DNA of 64,000 bases from Onthophagus taurus (Eukaryota > Arthropoda > Insecta > Coleoptera > Scarabaeidae): positions 16,001,001-16,065,000 of the forward strand of contig NC_091972.1 of NCBI RefSeq assembly GCF_036711975.1, read 5' to 3'. A model generated the notes under the pieces. That model was given only the letters and a program-made list of their open reading frames with translations, did no database searches and was not told the DNA's origin. Numbering within the stretch: the first letter of the stretch is position 1; each line of letters starts with the position of its first letter. Positions 22,301 to 34,300 of this stretch are shown one piece after another. A program made the position numbers and the translations under genes.

Positions 22301-25300
22301 TGTCCAGACATAGCTGTTTTGAGAATTGAGGACAGAATCCCTAGTAAAATGACATTCCTTTGTGAAGATTGCGCCGTGGAAATAGGGCTCCTTGGTGCAG
22401 CGATCCAGAAACCACGTACAGAAATGTGTGCCAACGTGTGCTACAAAATCGGCTGGCAGTAATGAATGTATCCTTTCGAGATGGTATGGAGGTTGTTGTT
22501 CATGCAGAACATTGCTCGTGTACTCGTTGACAAGTTTTTTTCAACGTGATGCAGTATGCTTCATCCAATTCGCGAGTGTGGGGTCTCTGGTAGATGACGC
22601 AAATCTTTTATTACCTCGAGCTTCGTCATACAGAAGGATCATATCCATGTATTTTGCAAACGTGTACTCAACTATGATGCTCTAACACTGAAAGACACGT
22701 GAATGAAACTCAAACCAACTCCGAGAGGTAGGAGACGTCAATTGACATCATCTCATCTGACGCACCCTACGTCATGTAACTAAGCAAAACCTGTTTTCAA
22801 ACGGAGTCCTAGAATTTTGTAAGAGGAATATTAGACCATCCTGTATATTATCTTTATTGTTAGTTTTGGTATTGAGGTCAGTTTAGGTTTATTTCTCGAT
22901 AATAGCCGGGGAAACCCTTGTTTATCTTCTTAATGTCATCGTCACACTCTGTTCATTCTTGTGGAATTTGCTGGCGAGAAAGTATCTTGTTTCCTCCTTT
23001 TTTTTTATTTTTAACCGAAAACCGACAACAGCGGTGTTAGGCTACTCAATATGCAGGTGAACCTAAATAATTTGCTCAGATATAACAACTCCAGTATGCC
23101 GATCGCATCATTGTCTCAATTCATGAACAAGCTTATATGGATGAAACAGACATCTACGATCAGAGAATCAAAGCTCAATCTTATTTTCTCTCATTGCGTC
23201 AAAATTTTGTGATGTTCCTTTATTGATACCAATGAAATGGAAACTATTGGACTTACTACGTTCTACTTGTGTTTTGAAATGTATAGAATAATATATTGAA
23301 AAAGATGAGTATAAGCTATCTAAATTTAGTAATGGACTAAAAAAATTAGTCTGAAAGATTTTCTTCGAAATGTTTTAGTAGTAGTATTAGTATTTTACCT
23401 GGCAGAGGTATTTGCAGAAACCGCTAGGTATTGTACTACCAATATATCGATGCTGCCAAGCCAAAACGGCATAAACGATATTTACTGGATGTCCCAAGAA
23501 ACATAAATAACTTTGCTTAACGTCCTAATGAAATAGGCATTTGGGCAAACTTTAGCGTTTGAAGTTGACACCGTTGGACAGCGTCGATATCATTAGAAAG
23601 CTCCACCAGAATCTACAAATATAGAATACCGAAAGATATCCAATAAATAAAAACTATGATTTATTGAACTTATTGAACTGATATTTTTCAAAATGGAATA
23701 GAAACGTTAGCCAAAAATTGCCATTAAATCAAATTTAAAGTAATACTTTGAAAGCTGGTTTATTATGGTTTAGCCAATTTACTTTGTTTTGGATAAAGTC
23801 AAAAAGAAATTTTTAAGTCTTTCTTGCTTCATTATATTACACTACACATTAATTGAAAAGCCTGATAGATTTTTTGATGCAAATTCAACTGCAGAATGTA
23901 TATTCTCTACAAGTATTTGGATGTGGGCGCTTTCAAGACAATATTGTGCAATGATTGTAAACGCAACATTTTGTATTTTGTTGCGGTTTTGGCAGTTGAT
24001 ATCTTTATTGTTGTTTTTGCAGCTACGTCTTTAAATCTTTATTTACTTATAGACATTCTTTGGACGTTGATGGGTGTTGTTTTAACACCTCTTTGCAATG
24101 TCCCCGAATGTCTTTTTTCTAATAACACCGTCATAATCCACTTCTGCCTCAATGTGACTCTCCTCTTTCATGCTTATTAAATGCAAAACATTTACCATAA
24201 CGATGTTTTATTGGCTTTTATTTAACAAATAAACTTAATTTTAAAAAATACGATTAAATCCAATTTTTCTTTTTTTCAGCGCGAAACAATTAATAAAATT
24301 CTTCCGTTAGAAACCAAAAATTATTTTTGTTACGCTTTAATTTCAAAACATGGTTGTGTTGGACTTTATGATGGCAACATGAACTTTTTATTATCTTATA
24401 CTATTATTATGAATAGAGAAGACGTAGATAAATCCGATGATGAACGCCGGAGGAAAAAGAATCGTTGGATTACTGACGCAGTTTTTGCACCAAACCGCCA
24501 AATGTTTATTATTACCAACAGCACAAGAAGTATAACAATTTACGATGCTTCAAATTTACATCATATTCCATTATGGTTAATAATTGGATGTCCTTCGATT
24601 TTGACAGTAAAGCGAATAATCTAAATGGTGTTAAAATTAAATACAGCATTTTTTAGAGTTTATGTTTTTTGGATAAAAAAGTTAAACCGATTTTATACTC
24701 AGGAAATGAATATGGAGAAATTATAACGTTTGAATTTCATCAAAAAGATGATTTATTTCGAAAAAAACACAGCGATAAAATGTCTTTGTTCTACTGGGGA
24801 GAGCTAAAAAATGAAAAAGAATCAGTTTCGATTAAAAATTTGGGAAAAATACATCAAGGAGCTATCAATCACTTAAAATATTTTGAAAATACTGAATGTT
24901 TGTTAACTTGCAGTAAAGATTCAAAAAAATCTGTTATGATTAAAACAAAAATAAAAGAATACATTTTTAATGTTAAAAAGGTAAAAAAATTGAATATTTA
25001 ATTATCTAAAAATGAAATTAATTTTTTAGGGTGTTAATTGTTGTTATTTAAGTAATAAATTAAAACAACTTATAACAGGAAGTGAAGATGGTAAAATCCA
25101 TGTTTTTAATATCTTTGTAACAAAAAACCCCATTCAAATCATAAAATTGCATAAAACTGGAATTATTGATCTAATCATTTTAGAATGTAATAATTACTCA
25201 ATTAGTTGTTCAAGAGATGGTTATTTAATCTTAATGGATTTAAAAGAATTCGTCCCACTTCAAACTTTGTGTATTCAATTTCAAGCTTTTAATGAATTGG

Positions 25301-28105
25301 GTAAAATAATCGAATGGGGTAAGAATTCTTTATGTCCCGGACCAAAAAGACAACAAACAAAAGAAAAAGAATTAAATTTAAACGAAAATTATGATGTTTG
25401 GGAACGAACAAATATTTTAATAACTTGTTGCAACAATTTGGTTTCTTTGGATTTACATTTTTTAGATGGCAAAATTAGAAATTTTGATTCTTCAGTTTTA
25501 CCACCCCCACCTTTACAGAATAGCGTTTTAATCCCGGTTCATTGGAAAATATCTGAAGAAAAACGAGAGATTAAGTGGTAAATACAAATTTATTTCAAAT
25601 TGGACTCATTAATTTACTTTTTTTTTACAGCGAAGTAAGTGAATGGGATGAGAACTTATCTGAACATATAAAATCTTTAGAATTTATTTTAAATAAAGAT
25701 TTAATTAAGCCTGAAGATCGCAATAACATTAATTTTAAAATATCTCAATTAGAAGCAAAGAAAAATCAGGTAAAAATTAAAATATATACAGGATGTTTCA
25801 CTTAAAATTTCCAAGCCAAGTATCTCTGGATTGGGTTGAGATATAACTTAAATAAATCTAAATAACTTCGGTTCTTAAGTATTGTTATTTTTCACTGTAG
25901 CCCCATATCAGCCCCATATATGGGCTGTGAACGGGAAGTACCACCATTCCAGAGCCCATATGTGGACTCTTCATCGATACAATTTTGAGGAGCTTTAGAG
26001 CTGTGGTCGTTGAAAGAACGTCATTTATTTGGACTTCACAGGACAGACCATAAAAAACACAAAAAGTGCTTTGACATGGAAAAAAATCTTGTTTATTTAT
26101 TGAACAAAAGAAAACAATTATTACTAAATATTCTTATGAACCCTTTGGAAACATTCTAAACTAAACAATAGAGCTTAGTGCAAATATTACATATTTGCGA
26201 TAGTTTTTTTGCTTTACTAGTTGCAGCTGCTGGTGTCTTGCCCTTCAGTCTATGTTCTATGTAGCAGCCTGCACATCCACGTCTAGTAAGTTTTTCATCT
26301 TTTCTATCCAGTAGTGTAAGGAAATGCTTCTTAGGGACAGTCAGCGGAATTACTCCTTGTGAAGTATCTGTAATTGAGCTACTCTCCGGCATAGCTGATG
26401 CCGGTAACCTTTATGCCGAATAGGTTTTTCACAATATCTGTTTGTGCCTGCAAAAGATTACATTTCATCTCCAAAAAGCATATCGAACGCAATTTTTTGT
26501 ACCATCTCAGACTCTTGCGAACTAGTGAATAGCATATTGGGCTTCTGACGTTCATTTCACCCCTTGCACATCTGCATTGTTCATCTACGTGGCATGTAGA
26601 TATCATGAGGACGTCCCTTTTGTCCTTCCATTTTAGGATAGTGACTTGGTTTTTTTGAGCAGCAATTTGCTCTCCTCTCTTCAGTTTCTTGTTTTAACCA
26701 ATAAAGGCATGTCTTTACGGTTTTTTCCAAAGTCCTACAAAGATCAGTTTTAGGTTGAAGCAAGTAGTTAGCTAATGGTATACTTGTGTACCCATTATCT
26801 GCAACAATCATTCATTCTTCCAAAAGTTCTTTACACAGCTCGACAACAACGCTTCCAGGTTTATCTAGGTTAAAAATTTGGGGATCCTGGCCAATATAAA
26901 CTTGTAGCCTTGTAAATCTTTACCCCGTACTTATGGGTTTTGTTTGGATTACACTGACGAATTAGTAGACGCCCTTCAAAAGGAACCATCGATTCATCCA
27001 CAACTATGCTGTCTTTCGGTTAAAGGAGTTTTCTGCAATTTCTCAATACCATATCTATAACTGGTGTGACCTTCTACAAACGATCATAGGACATTTGTAT
27101 GTTATGCATCAACGGATGATAAAAAATCGGGTCGAACTAAATGTGATTTTTATCATGCGGAGTTTGAAAGATTGAGATACTTGATTAAGCAAAAGTCTTT
27201 ACAAGTAATGCTGAGCAGTCAGTGCGCTCTGATGCTCGTAGCTTCTGGAATTATATAAGGCATAAAACTATGAGTACACGACTCCCTGGTGAAATGGTTT
27301 CCTGAAAATCAAACCACGTATGCAATTTATTGGACAATCCTCAATCCCAAATAATCACTATGCTCTTCCTCGGTTATATTGTCCTCTCCATTCGATGAGT
27401 TTGACTCAGTATTTTCAAAATCACTCTCTTCTAATATTCTTTTCAATTCTTCGTCCGTATATTTTCCTTTTCGTCTCATTGTTGCTCACAATCTTATCAA
27501 AAGTATGTTACTTGAATAATATTGTTTGTAAAAAGGCGAAAAAACGTTATTGCGACAGCAAAAGAATTATAAAAGCTAAAAATGTAATCTGTGGACTCAC
27601 AAGGCGATTTATTGTAGATTTTGTTTTAGGAGGTCCATATATTATGGGCTGTCAAAAAAACACCTTTTAGCTATTTATGTATATTTTATAACATTCTCAT
27701 TCTCTAGCTTGGACTGTTAACCTGTTAAGAACTGAAGTCATTTGCGTACTCTAACAATAACTTCTTACAAAACTAAAATATCTCAACCCATTCTAGAGAT
27801 ACTTAGCTTGGTAGTTTTAAGTGAAACATCCTGTATATTGAAATCAATAATCGTTTTAAATTAACCAGATGAGAAGAGCTGTAGCTGAAGGAGCCCCTTA
27901 TTTAGCTCTAGATTTACCTAATATATCAGAACTTCAACTTTCCCCCAATTTACCAATTCCAGATCAAAAGAAAATCCAGAGAATAGTCCAAAAATCTTAT
28001 CGTTTACTCTCAGCAGCAAGTCAACGTTCAATAATTTTTTCATCTTCGTCACCATCATCTTCAAGTAGATCAAAAAGTCGAAGTAGTATAATAGAATTTG
28101 ATTAA
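19313..28105 (+). CDS. EF-hand/WD-repeat protein, WDY (WDR49/WDR64)-like, 664 residues
   Basis: Eight exons join in frame: 19313-19368, 19420-19607, 19660-19835, 24280-24606, 24657-24980, 25030-25577, 25631-25769, 27869-28105. N-terminal part: EF-hand region with one canonical loop, 'DNNEKGEITWEE' (positions D, N, K, G, I, E as required for calcium). Then beta-propeller blades follow, for example 'YALISKHGCVGLYDGNM', 'ILYSGNEYGEIITF', 'CYLSNKLKQLITGSEDGKIH' and 'ISCSRDGYLILMDL'. The C-terminus is a Ser-rich tail. This order (EF-hands then WD blades) fits the insect 'WD repeat-containing protein on Y chromosome' family and its WDR49/64 relatives, which are linked to ciliated cells and testis. 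At 664 residues it is clearly shorter than the roughly 1000 usual for the family, so a propeller half may be lost or lie in unrecognised exons. Introns 3 (4.4 kb) and 7 (2.1 kb) are transposon-filled. Confidence 0.8.
20558..21135. mobile_element. PIF/Harbinger-type MITE with TAA target duplication
   Basis: The element starts AGCCGGATTTATATTCGTC at 20558 and ends with the inverted equivalent at 21135 (...TTCGGCT). It is flanked on both sides by TAA (20555-20557 and 21136-21138), the 3-bp T-W-A duplication typical of PIF/Harbinger. Subterminal copies of a 'GTCTGACG..TCGTGTTGTG' motif recur within about 120 bp of each end, inverted. No transposase is encoded. It sits in intron 3 of the WD gene. 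Confidence 0.72.
21788..22845 (-). mobile_element. Mariner-type element with decayed transposase
   Basis: It is flanked by TA (21786-21787, 22846-22847) with imperfect inverted ends beginning TACAG, about 40 bp long (both ends read '...TCTTACAAA.TT.TAG'). The minus strand encodes transposase blocks in order: 'YTFAKYMDMILLYDEARGN' (N-terminal helix, near 22670), 'WTDENHHATSVLGFQHKFVI' (near 22300, first Asp of the triad region), 'VWAGILDGHVIGPY' and 'QIADTPGVTKRVYQNIIA' (C-terminus, near 21870). Frameshifts and stops make it inactive. At 1058 bp it is slightly shorter than an intact mariner because of a deletion after the N-terminal block. Confidence 0.75.
22848..24279 (+). other. WD-gene intron 3 remainder with a possible membrane-transporter scrap at 23800-24180
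   Basis: Most of this is unassigned. At 23860-24110 two overlapping frames encode a 'NSTAECIFSTSIWMW' block and then, after a +1 shift, a hydrophobic stretch 'YFVAVLAVDIFIVVFAATSL' and 'DILWTLMGVVLTPLCN'. This order faintly resembles the late transmembrane segments of sodium-solute symporters of the urea-transporter (DUR3) type. It is intronless and frameshifted, so if real it is a processed or fragmentary pseudogene. I would not name it without a search. Confidence 0.25.
25787..27835 (-). mobile_element. TA-flanked, 57-bp-TIR element containing a piggyBac transposase relic
   Basis: The ends 25787-25843 and 27779-27835 are inverted copies of about 57 bp with few mismatches (TACAGGATGTTTCACTTAAA... 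at both), flanked by TA. Inside, minus-strand frames give piggyBac transposase: 'DESMVPFEGRLLIRQCNPNK' near 26995-26935, 'TSIPLANYLLQPKTDLCRTL' near 26785-26725, and a Cys-rich C-terminus with 'RRGCAGCYIEHRLKGK' and 'CNICTKLYC' (26310-26160), the family's terminal zinc-binding domain. An acidic N-terminal part lies near 27490-27370. Stops and shifts break it. piggyBac normally duplicates TTAA, so either the outer shell is a different, mariner-like element with a nested piggyBac, or the ends are atypical. It sits in intron 7 of the WD gene. Confidence 0.65.
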
Positions 28106-28367
28106 AATAAATATTTTGATTAAAAAAAATTTTTTTTTTCAAAAATCCCGCCTTTTTTGTAATTAAAATTTAAAGCATGCGCAGTGAGTGCCATCTATAA
28201 TCAGGTGATTGTATCTAGCGCGAAAATAACATAACCTATAAAAATATCTCCCGCGATTTTTAGGTGTTGCCCGCCACAATTACGTCTTTTTAGCGCGAGA
28301 AACGCGCATTTTTTATTTATACAAGTGCTGTGTGCGTGAGTTCCGGGCGAGCAAATCAATTTCCGGA
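28106..28367 (+). promoter_or_regulatory. Rb-family gene promoter with E2F-like sites
   Basis: The 262 bp between the WD gene's stop and the Rb-family ATG contain GCGCGAAA at 28218-28225 (TTTCGCGC on the other strand, a consensus E2F site). They also contain a CCCGCGATTTT segment at 28250-28260 and a dyad 'AGCGCGAGAAACGCGC' at 28292-28307. GCATGCGCAGT at 28176-28186 resembles an NRF1/EWG-type element. E2F sites in front of Rb-family genes are known in animals as feedback control; use here is inferred from sequence. Confidence 0.55.
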
Positions 28368-31300
28368 ATGGTACCTCACGATAAAGAATCGGAACTCTCG
28401 TTCGATTTCCAAGTACTCAAAGAAAAATTGAACTTGGAGCAGAAGGTCGCCGATCAAGCTTGGGAAAGTTATCAACAAATTCGTTCTCGTATCAGCTTAG
28501 AGGTAAAAATAACGTTTTCGAATGTAGCATAAAAAATAACCTTAAAAAATGTTTAGGGCGATCAGGCGAATTGGTTGGGTTGTGCTATATTTGTAGCTTG
28601 TCGCAATACAAAAATCCCACAAGAACATTGTGTTAGTTTAACAAGTTTACTTCGTTATAGTAACTTAAGGTAAATAAAAAAAATTAGATAATTTTTGATT
28701 AATCACAATTTATTTTGAAGTTTGGTACAATTCTTCGATAAGATTAAAAAGTGGGCGGAAATGACGAAATTGAACGAAGATTTTCGACAGAAGATTGCTT
28801 TATTAGAATCCAAAGTGAATATTACTTTTAACACGTTCCATTCGCAGTACGCATCAGGTTTTATTAAAATTTTTAATGTACCCGTTGAAACGGAAAGTAG
28901 ACATAATAGGAATCGAAAACAGAGGTGAGATGTTTTTTGTTGAATTGATATATTTATACTGAATGATATATATTATATTTAAAAATTAATATGCTTTATA
29001 TTGCAGTTTATGTATGCTTTGATGTCGTTTTAATCCTTTAACACATGTTGTTTTGATATTTTACTCTTAAAACACAAAACTCAAAGTTAAATTAATAACT
29101 TTGATATCGATTGGTAAGAAATCTATCCTCATTTTTATATGAAGTTAGAAGGTTTAATTGCAACAAATATGGGTATTCTTAAATTTAAACATTCTTGTAA
29201 AATGTAATGTAACATATATGAGAGCTCAAATTTAATTAATCAACAATCCAAACAAATGCAAGAAAGGCACTATAATAGTAGAAGAATTTATATGCCTCAA
29301 AAGCTAAATGTACAAAACATGTTAATTGAAAATTTCAGTTCTGATACAGGTGATTTGTTTATAATGATAATAATATTTATTCATACCAAACCAATTGGTA
29401 TACAGTCGTCTAGTTCTAGAGCTATACAGGATCTGTCATGACAAGCTGACTCTACTGGGTGTCCCTCAGAAGTGGCTCACCTCCACATTTTTTTTATTAT
29501 TAGTGATATAAGAAAACCATTTGGAATGCATAATTAGGCCGTTAAAACGGATTATTACGACATGAAATCATTCTCTTTGTACTTCCGGTTATACCGGATG
29601 TGAGTACTAATTTCGTTATTTTTTTAAATCTATAATTTTTTTTTCTTGAGTTGGGTAGGCAGCATAATTTCACATAACTTTTACTTGAAAAAGTTTTCAC
29701 GATCAATTATAATTTAAAAAAAAAAAATTATTTTCGTTATTTTTTAACGTTTTAGTACCTTCGGAAAATATATTACAACTTTTGACGCATAGTAGCTAGG
29801 TTAATAGTAGAAACTACGCTATGTCCCCCTTGATTTGCTATTTCTCAAGCAGTGATCACTGCTACGCTTTAATCAGTGGTTCTTTTTTAATAATGGTGTA
29901 AATTAACAGTTGTATTAAATTAGTTTTAAAGGAAAACCTTCTAGGTCACCTGACCTCAAACCTTTAGATTCTTTTTTATGGGGCAAAATCAAAAATGAGG
30001 TGTATAATACACCTGTAAGGTCTCGTGAGGCATTAGAAAATAAATCGAGTTAGAAATTGTATTACTCAAATATCTCCACAGGAATAAAGTCGAGTTGTTA
30101 GATCGACAATGCGCAAGATACAATTATGTCAAAAACGAGGCGGAGGGCATTTTGAAAATTTAGAAAATTAGTTTTTTTGAGCTTATAATTGAATTAAATT
30201 TAATTGTTTATTCGCGTTTTTCTTTTAAAACTAATTTAATACAACTGTTAACTTACACCATTATTAAAAAAGAACCACTGACTAAAGCATAGCAGTGATC
30301 ACTACATGAAAAACAGTAAATCAAGAGGATCATAGCGTAATTTATACTATTAACCAAGCTACTATGCGTCAAAAGTTGTAATACATTTTCCGAAGTTAGT
30401 ACCTTCGGAAAACTAACGTTAAAAAATAAGGAAAATAATTTTTATTTCAAAAATTAATAGCGATCGTGAAAATTTTTTCAAGTAAAAGTTGTCTGAATTT
30501 ATGCTGTCTACCCAACTAAAGAAAAAAATTAATAGATTTAAAAAAAATAGCGAAACTAGTACACACATCCGGTATAACCGGAAGTACAAAGAGAATGATT
30601 TCATGTCGTAATAATCCTTTTTAACGGCCTAATTATGCATTCCAAATGGTTTTCTTATATCACCAATAATACAAAAAAATATGGGGGTGAGCCACTTTTG
30701 AGGGACACCCAGTATATGTACAGGGTGTCCAAATTTCGATGGGTTTGCAGGGTATCTCAGTTATTATGAAAGATAGAAAGTTGCGGCTTTCGCGAACCTG
30801 AGCTACTTTTTTGTGAAACTTATAATGGCGCAAACCAAATTTTCATAGCCCTCTTTGTTTTTGATATACAGGGAGTGTTTCAAATTTTACGATTTTCAGA
30901 CACCTCCTGTGTCTCGGCTATCCGGAAACTTAGTAAAAAAGTAAAAACGGGTTCTAATAGATTTTTTCACGTGGAATCACGTGGAATGACAAGTTTCACA
31001 AAAAAGTAGCTCAGGTTCGCGAAAGCCGCAACATTCTATCTTTCATAACAACTGAGATACCCTGCAAACCCATCGAAATTTGGACACCCTGTACAAAAAT
31101 GTTAATAGAAAATTTAACTTTTCCTTTGAAAATTTCAGTTCTGATACAGGTGATTCGTTTATAATAATAATAATATTTATTCATACCAAACCAACTGGTA
31201 TACAGTGATCTAGCTCTAGACCTATACAGGGTCTGCCACGACAAGCTGACTCTATATGTATGTGGCAAACTGCTGGCACTATTTTTCTGAAAATTTGCGT

Positions 31301-34300
31301 ATAGCGTTTATCCAAGATGCTCGTTTCAGCTAAAATATTTTCAGTTTTCTCCAACTTCCGGTTATACCGAAAATGGACCAAAACTTCGTTATTTTAAGTG
31401 GAATGTACCAATTTTTATTGAATTTTAAAGATCCCCGCCAAAGTTTAATATACAGGCTGTTTCATAATAAACAGGATGTCCCATTAACTAGAGTGGGCAA
31501 GACAAATAGCTGGAAATTATTATGAAGTTCGTAATTGGACCGCTAGGGGGCGTAACTGCCATAGAGAAGCATAAAATTCCCGCTATCTCAGAAAGTTAGA
31601 CGATGAGCTATAACTTTGACATCATTTAGTAGCTTGGATAATACCGCATTGCTTTTGTTTCGCGATATTTCTCATATCTGTTATAATAAGGGAGGGGCAG
31701 GCCAATGCGTTTTCAGATGTTTACATTCAAATATCTGCTGGACCATTCTACCGATTTGAATATTTTTGGTCTTGTTTGAAAGAGCATTTTATACTCTTTT
31801 AAAAGATATTTTCAGTAAGACCGTTTGATTTAAAACAAATAAGCTAGAGGGCGTTATCTGCTGCGATTACATATGTTTGTGTTTAAAAAAAAACTTAAAT
31901 GGAACGGTACTGTTTACTTCACAGACCCTCAGTCACCATAGAGTTTGCTAAATATTAGTGAAAACCGCATCTCGATATCTCCATCCATTCTCGAATTATA
32001 GAAGAAAATGTTAAAAACTCGAGTGCCATCAGTTACCTCATCGAGAAAAACAAATCACATAACAACGGTAACTGTAAACATGTCATTTACTAACGCAGAA
32101 GCGTATGATGATTTATTTTCAATGATGTTTCGAATATGATGCAACTGCATGGCAAAAGTGTGCAATGCAATTACGACAAAGAAAAACATTTTTCTCTAGA
32201 AGTGTTGGAAGATTGGCTTGGCGATTATTAATTATTATGATTCGAGCAAATCCAAACCTTATATCACAAATGCTATGGATGCATGAAGCATCTTTCAACG
32301 AGTTGTTGTAAGCTTGCATAATATGCATTCTTGGTTCGAGAAAAACCGAGTCCTGTAATCACACGAGTATAATCATATGAGTTAAATGGGTTTTGGGAGT
32401 GAGGTTCGAAAAATTATAAAATGAATTTCTCAATATTTGTATACAGGTAATTTTTTTCTGTGCGTCAAAACAGAAAAGCTTCAACGCTTATTCTCTTTCC
32501 TTGCCTTCTAATGCTCTTCCAATACCAAAACAAAAAATTGTAGCATTTGAAATCGTTTGCCTTTGGAAAAAGTTCGGCCGCAAGGCAGGTTTTTGCTCTG
32601 GATATCACTGAAGATAAAATGTACTTGTTATATCAAATCAGCCAATCTTTGATGGTTGTAAGACTTATGTCATATTTGGCACAGTTCGTGGTAATAAGTT
32701 TGAGTACTTTTATGATGTGAACGATTTTTAGATCGATACAAAGACCTTTTATGGTAAAAATAAACTAACAGTGACTGTAATACCAGACGAATATGAAAGT
32801 GAAGACGATGATTAATGACAAAAAGTGTCATTAATAAGTCAATTGTTAACTTATCAGCTACCAGAACGATAACAAGTTAAGGCTTGCCCAACCTAGTTAC
32901 AACACATTTTTTTACTAAGAATTTTAATTTTCAGTAACCTTTACTAAGTAAAGTAAGAGATCAATTTTTGCACATTCAACATTAAAGCAATACTAAAGAA
33001 CCAAAATAATATGTGCTAAAATTTTAATTTTTCTACTGGACCTACAAAACATCTAACATACCAATCTAATCTTGGAGGACTTATCTTTCGAAAGGTTTTC
33101 TAGATAAAATAAGGCTTATATAAAAAGTTCGTATTGACCTGCTAATTAGGGTTATTACAGGATACTCATAAGATCGAAAAAATTGTATTTAGATCTTTTT
33201 TATTTCATAGATATATTTGTGTTGCTGTGGATGGAGTTATAATTTTGGACGATATTCATGTTAAACTTTTGGTCACTGGATCTTCTGCTGATGCCTTGAT
33301 CTCTACTGTGGAAGCTTTTGATTTACGCCAAATTATTGACCAACCGACTCGGATTACTGATTTCTCTGACATTAACGTTATTATTATATCTAAAGAGCTG
33401 CCTCTTCTTATTTGTGATACTGAGGATATTATGGTTTCAGATCATTTGTTAGTCTATTAATTGTTAATTCCTTCAAGTGCTAAACCTGAGGCCAAAGTTT
33501 ATTGAACGATGAGTTCAACTGTTTTACTGATGTATTTCTATCTTTATTTGACTTCTCATGCAAATATTGTGACGAAAGTGCTAAATAAAAGGACCTTACC
33601 CTGGACTACATGGAATATTAAACAAATGATTAAATTAAGGAATAATGCTTTTAATAGATATAAGAGACATAAAAATCAGGAAACTTTTCAGTATTACAAA
33701 TCGCTCTAATTCTAGAGATATGTGGAAAAATCTTAAAAACATTAATGTTTTGCAATCTTCCAGTGTTGGCATGTCTCCATATTTGGCAGATCCCTATAAT
33801 ATTAATACATTTTTTAGTAACTATACAAGATACCTTAGTTTTCTGACATTGATCTTTTGGAGTATTACAATCATGGTACCATTATGGTAACAGAATGCGT
33901 CCTGACTTACCGACAATGGCATTTCATGAAGATTACTTGTGTTGGGTCTGATGGGATCAGCTTAGATATGATACTTTTGTGTTGTCCCCGTATTTTTGAT
34001 GTACTTGGCCATCTGTACAATTTTTGTTTTACTCAATCAGTTTTTCCAGACTCATAGAAGTACAGCTATGTTACTCCCATTACCAAAGTAGTTCCATTTA
34101 ATACATATAAGGATTTGAGGCCTATAACAATGCTGCCAGTGTTATCAAAGTTATTGGAAAGGCTTACGGTTGGGCAGCTTCAGTCTTATTTAGAGGCGCA
34201 TTGTACTACCAACCTAAACAGTCTAGTTTTAGAAAACTGTTTAGTTGTGCTATTGCGCTTCTGGATTTGGCTGATGATGTATTCCGGGCTTTGAATCAGG

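Larger units (their letters stand above)
29305..31250. repeat. Direct repeat pair of about 150 bp around two hairpin elements
   Basis: 29305-29452 and 31094-31250 are direct copies. Shared landmarks are 'GAAAATTTCAGTTCTGATACAGG', given here only as start and end of the block, then 'AATATTTATTCATACCAAACC', 'GGTATACAGT' and 'GACAAGCTGACTC' at the end. The right copy has about 15 extra bases near its start. Everything between them is two inserted elements (29455-30712 and 30721-31091). The pair shows the site before insertion: the right copy reads GACTC-TA-TATGTA without an element. Confidence 0.65.

Noticed and set aside
23789-24180. Chemoreceptor exon in the WD-gene intron
   Set aside because: The hydrophobic frames lack receptor C-terminal motifs and splice borders; the faint transporter resemblance fits slightly better, and neither is firm.
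28332-28367. Earlier start of the Rb-family protein (upstream open frame)
   Set aside because: It depends on a GTG codon; the first ATG in frame is 28368.
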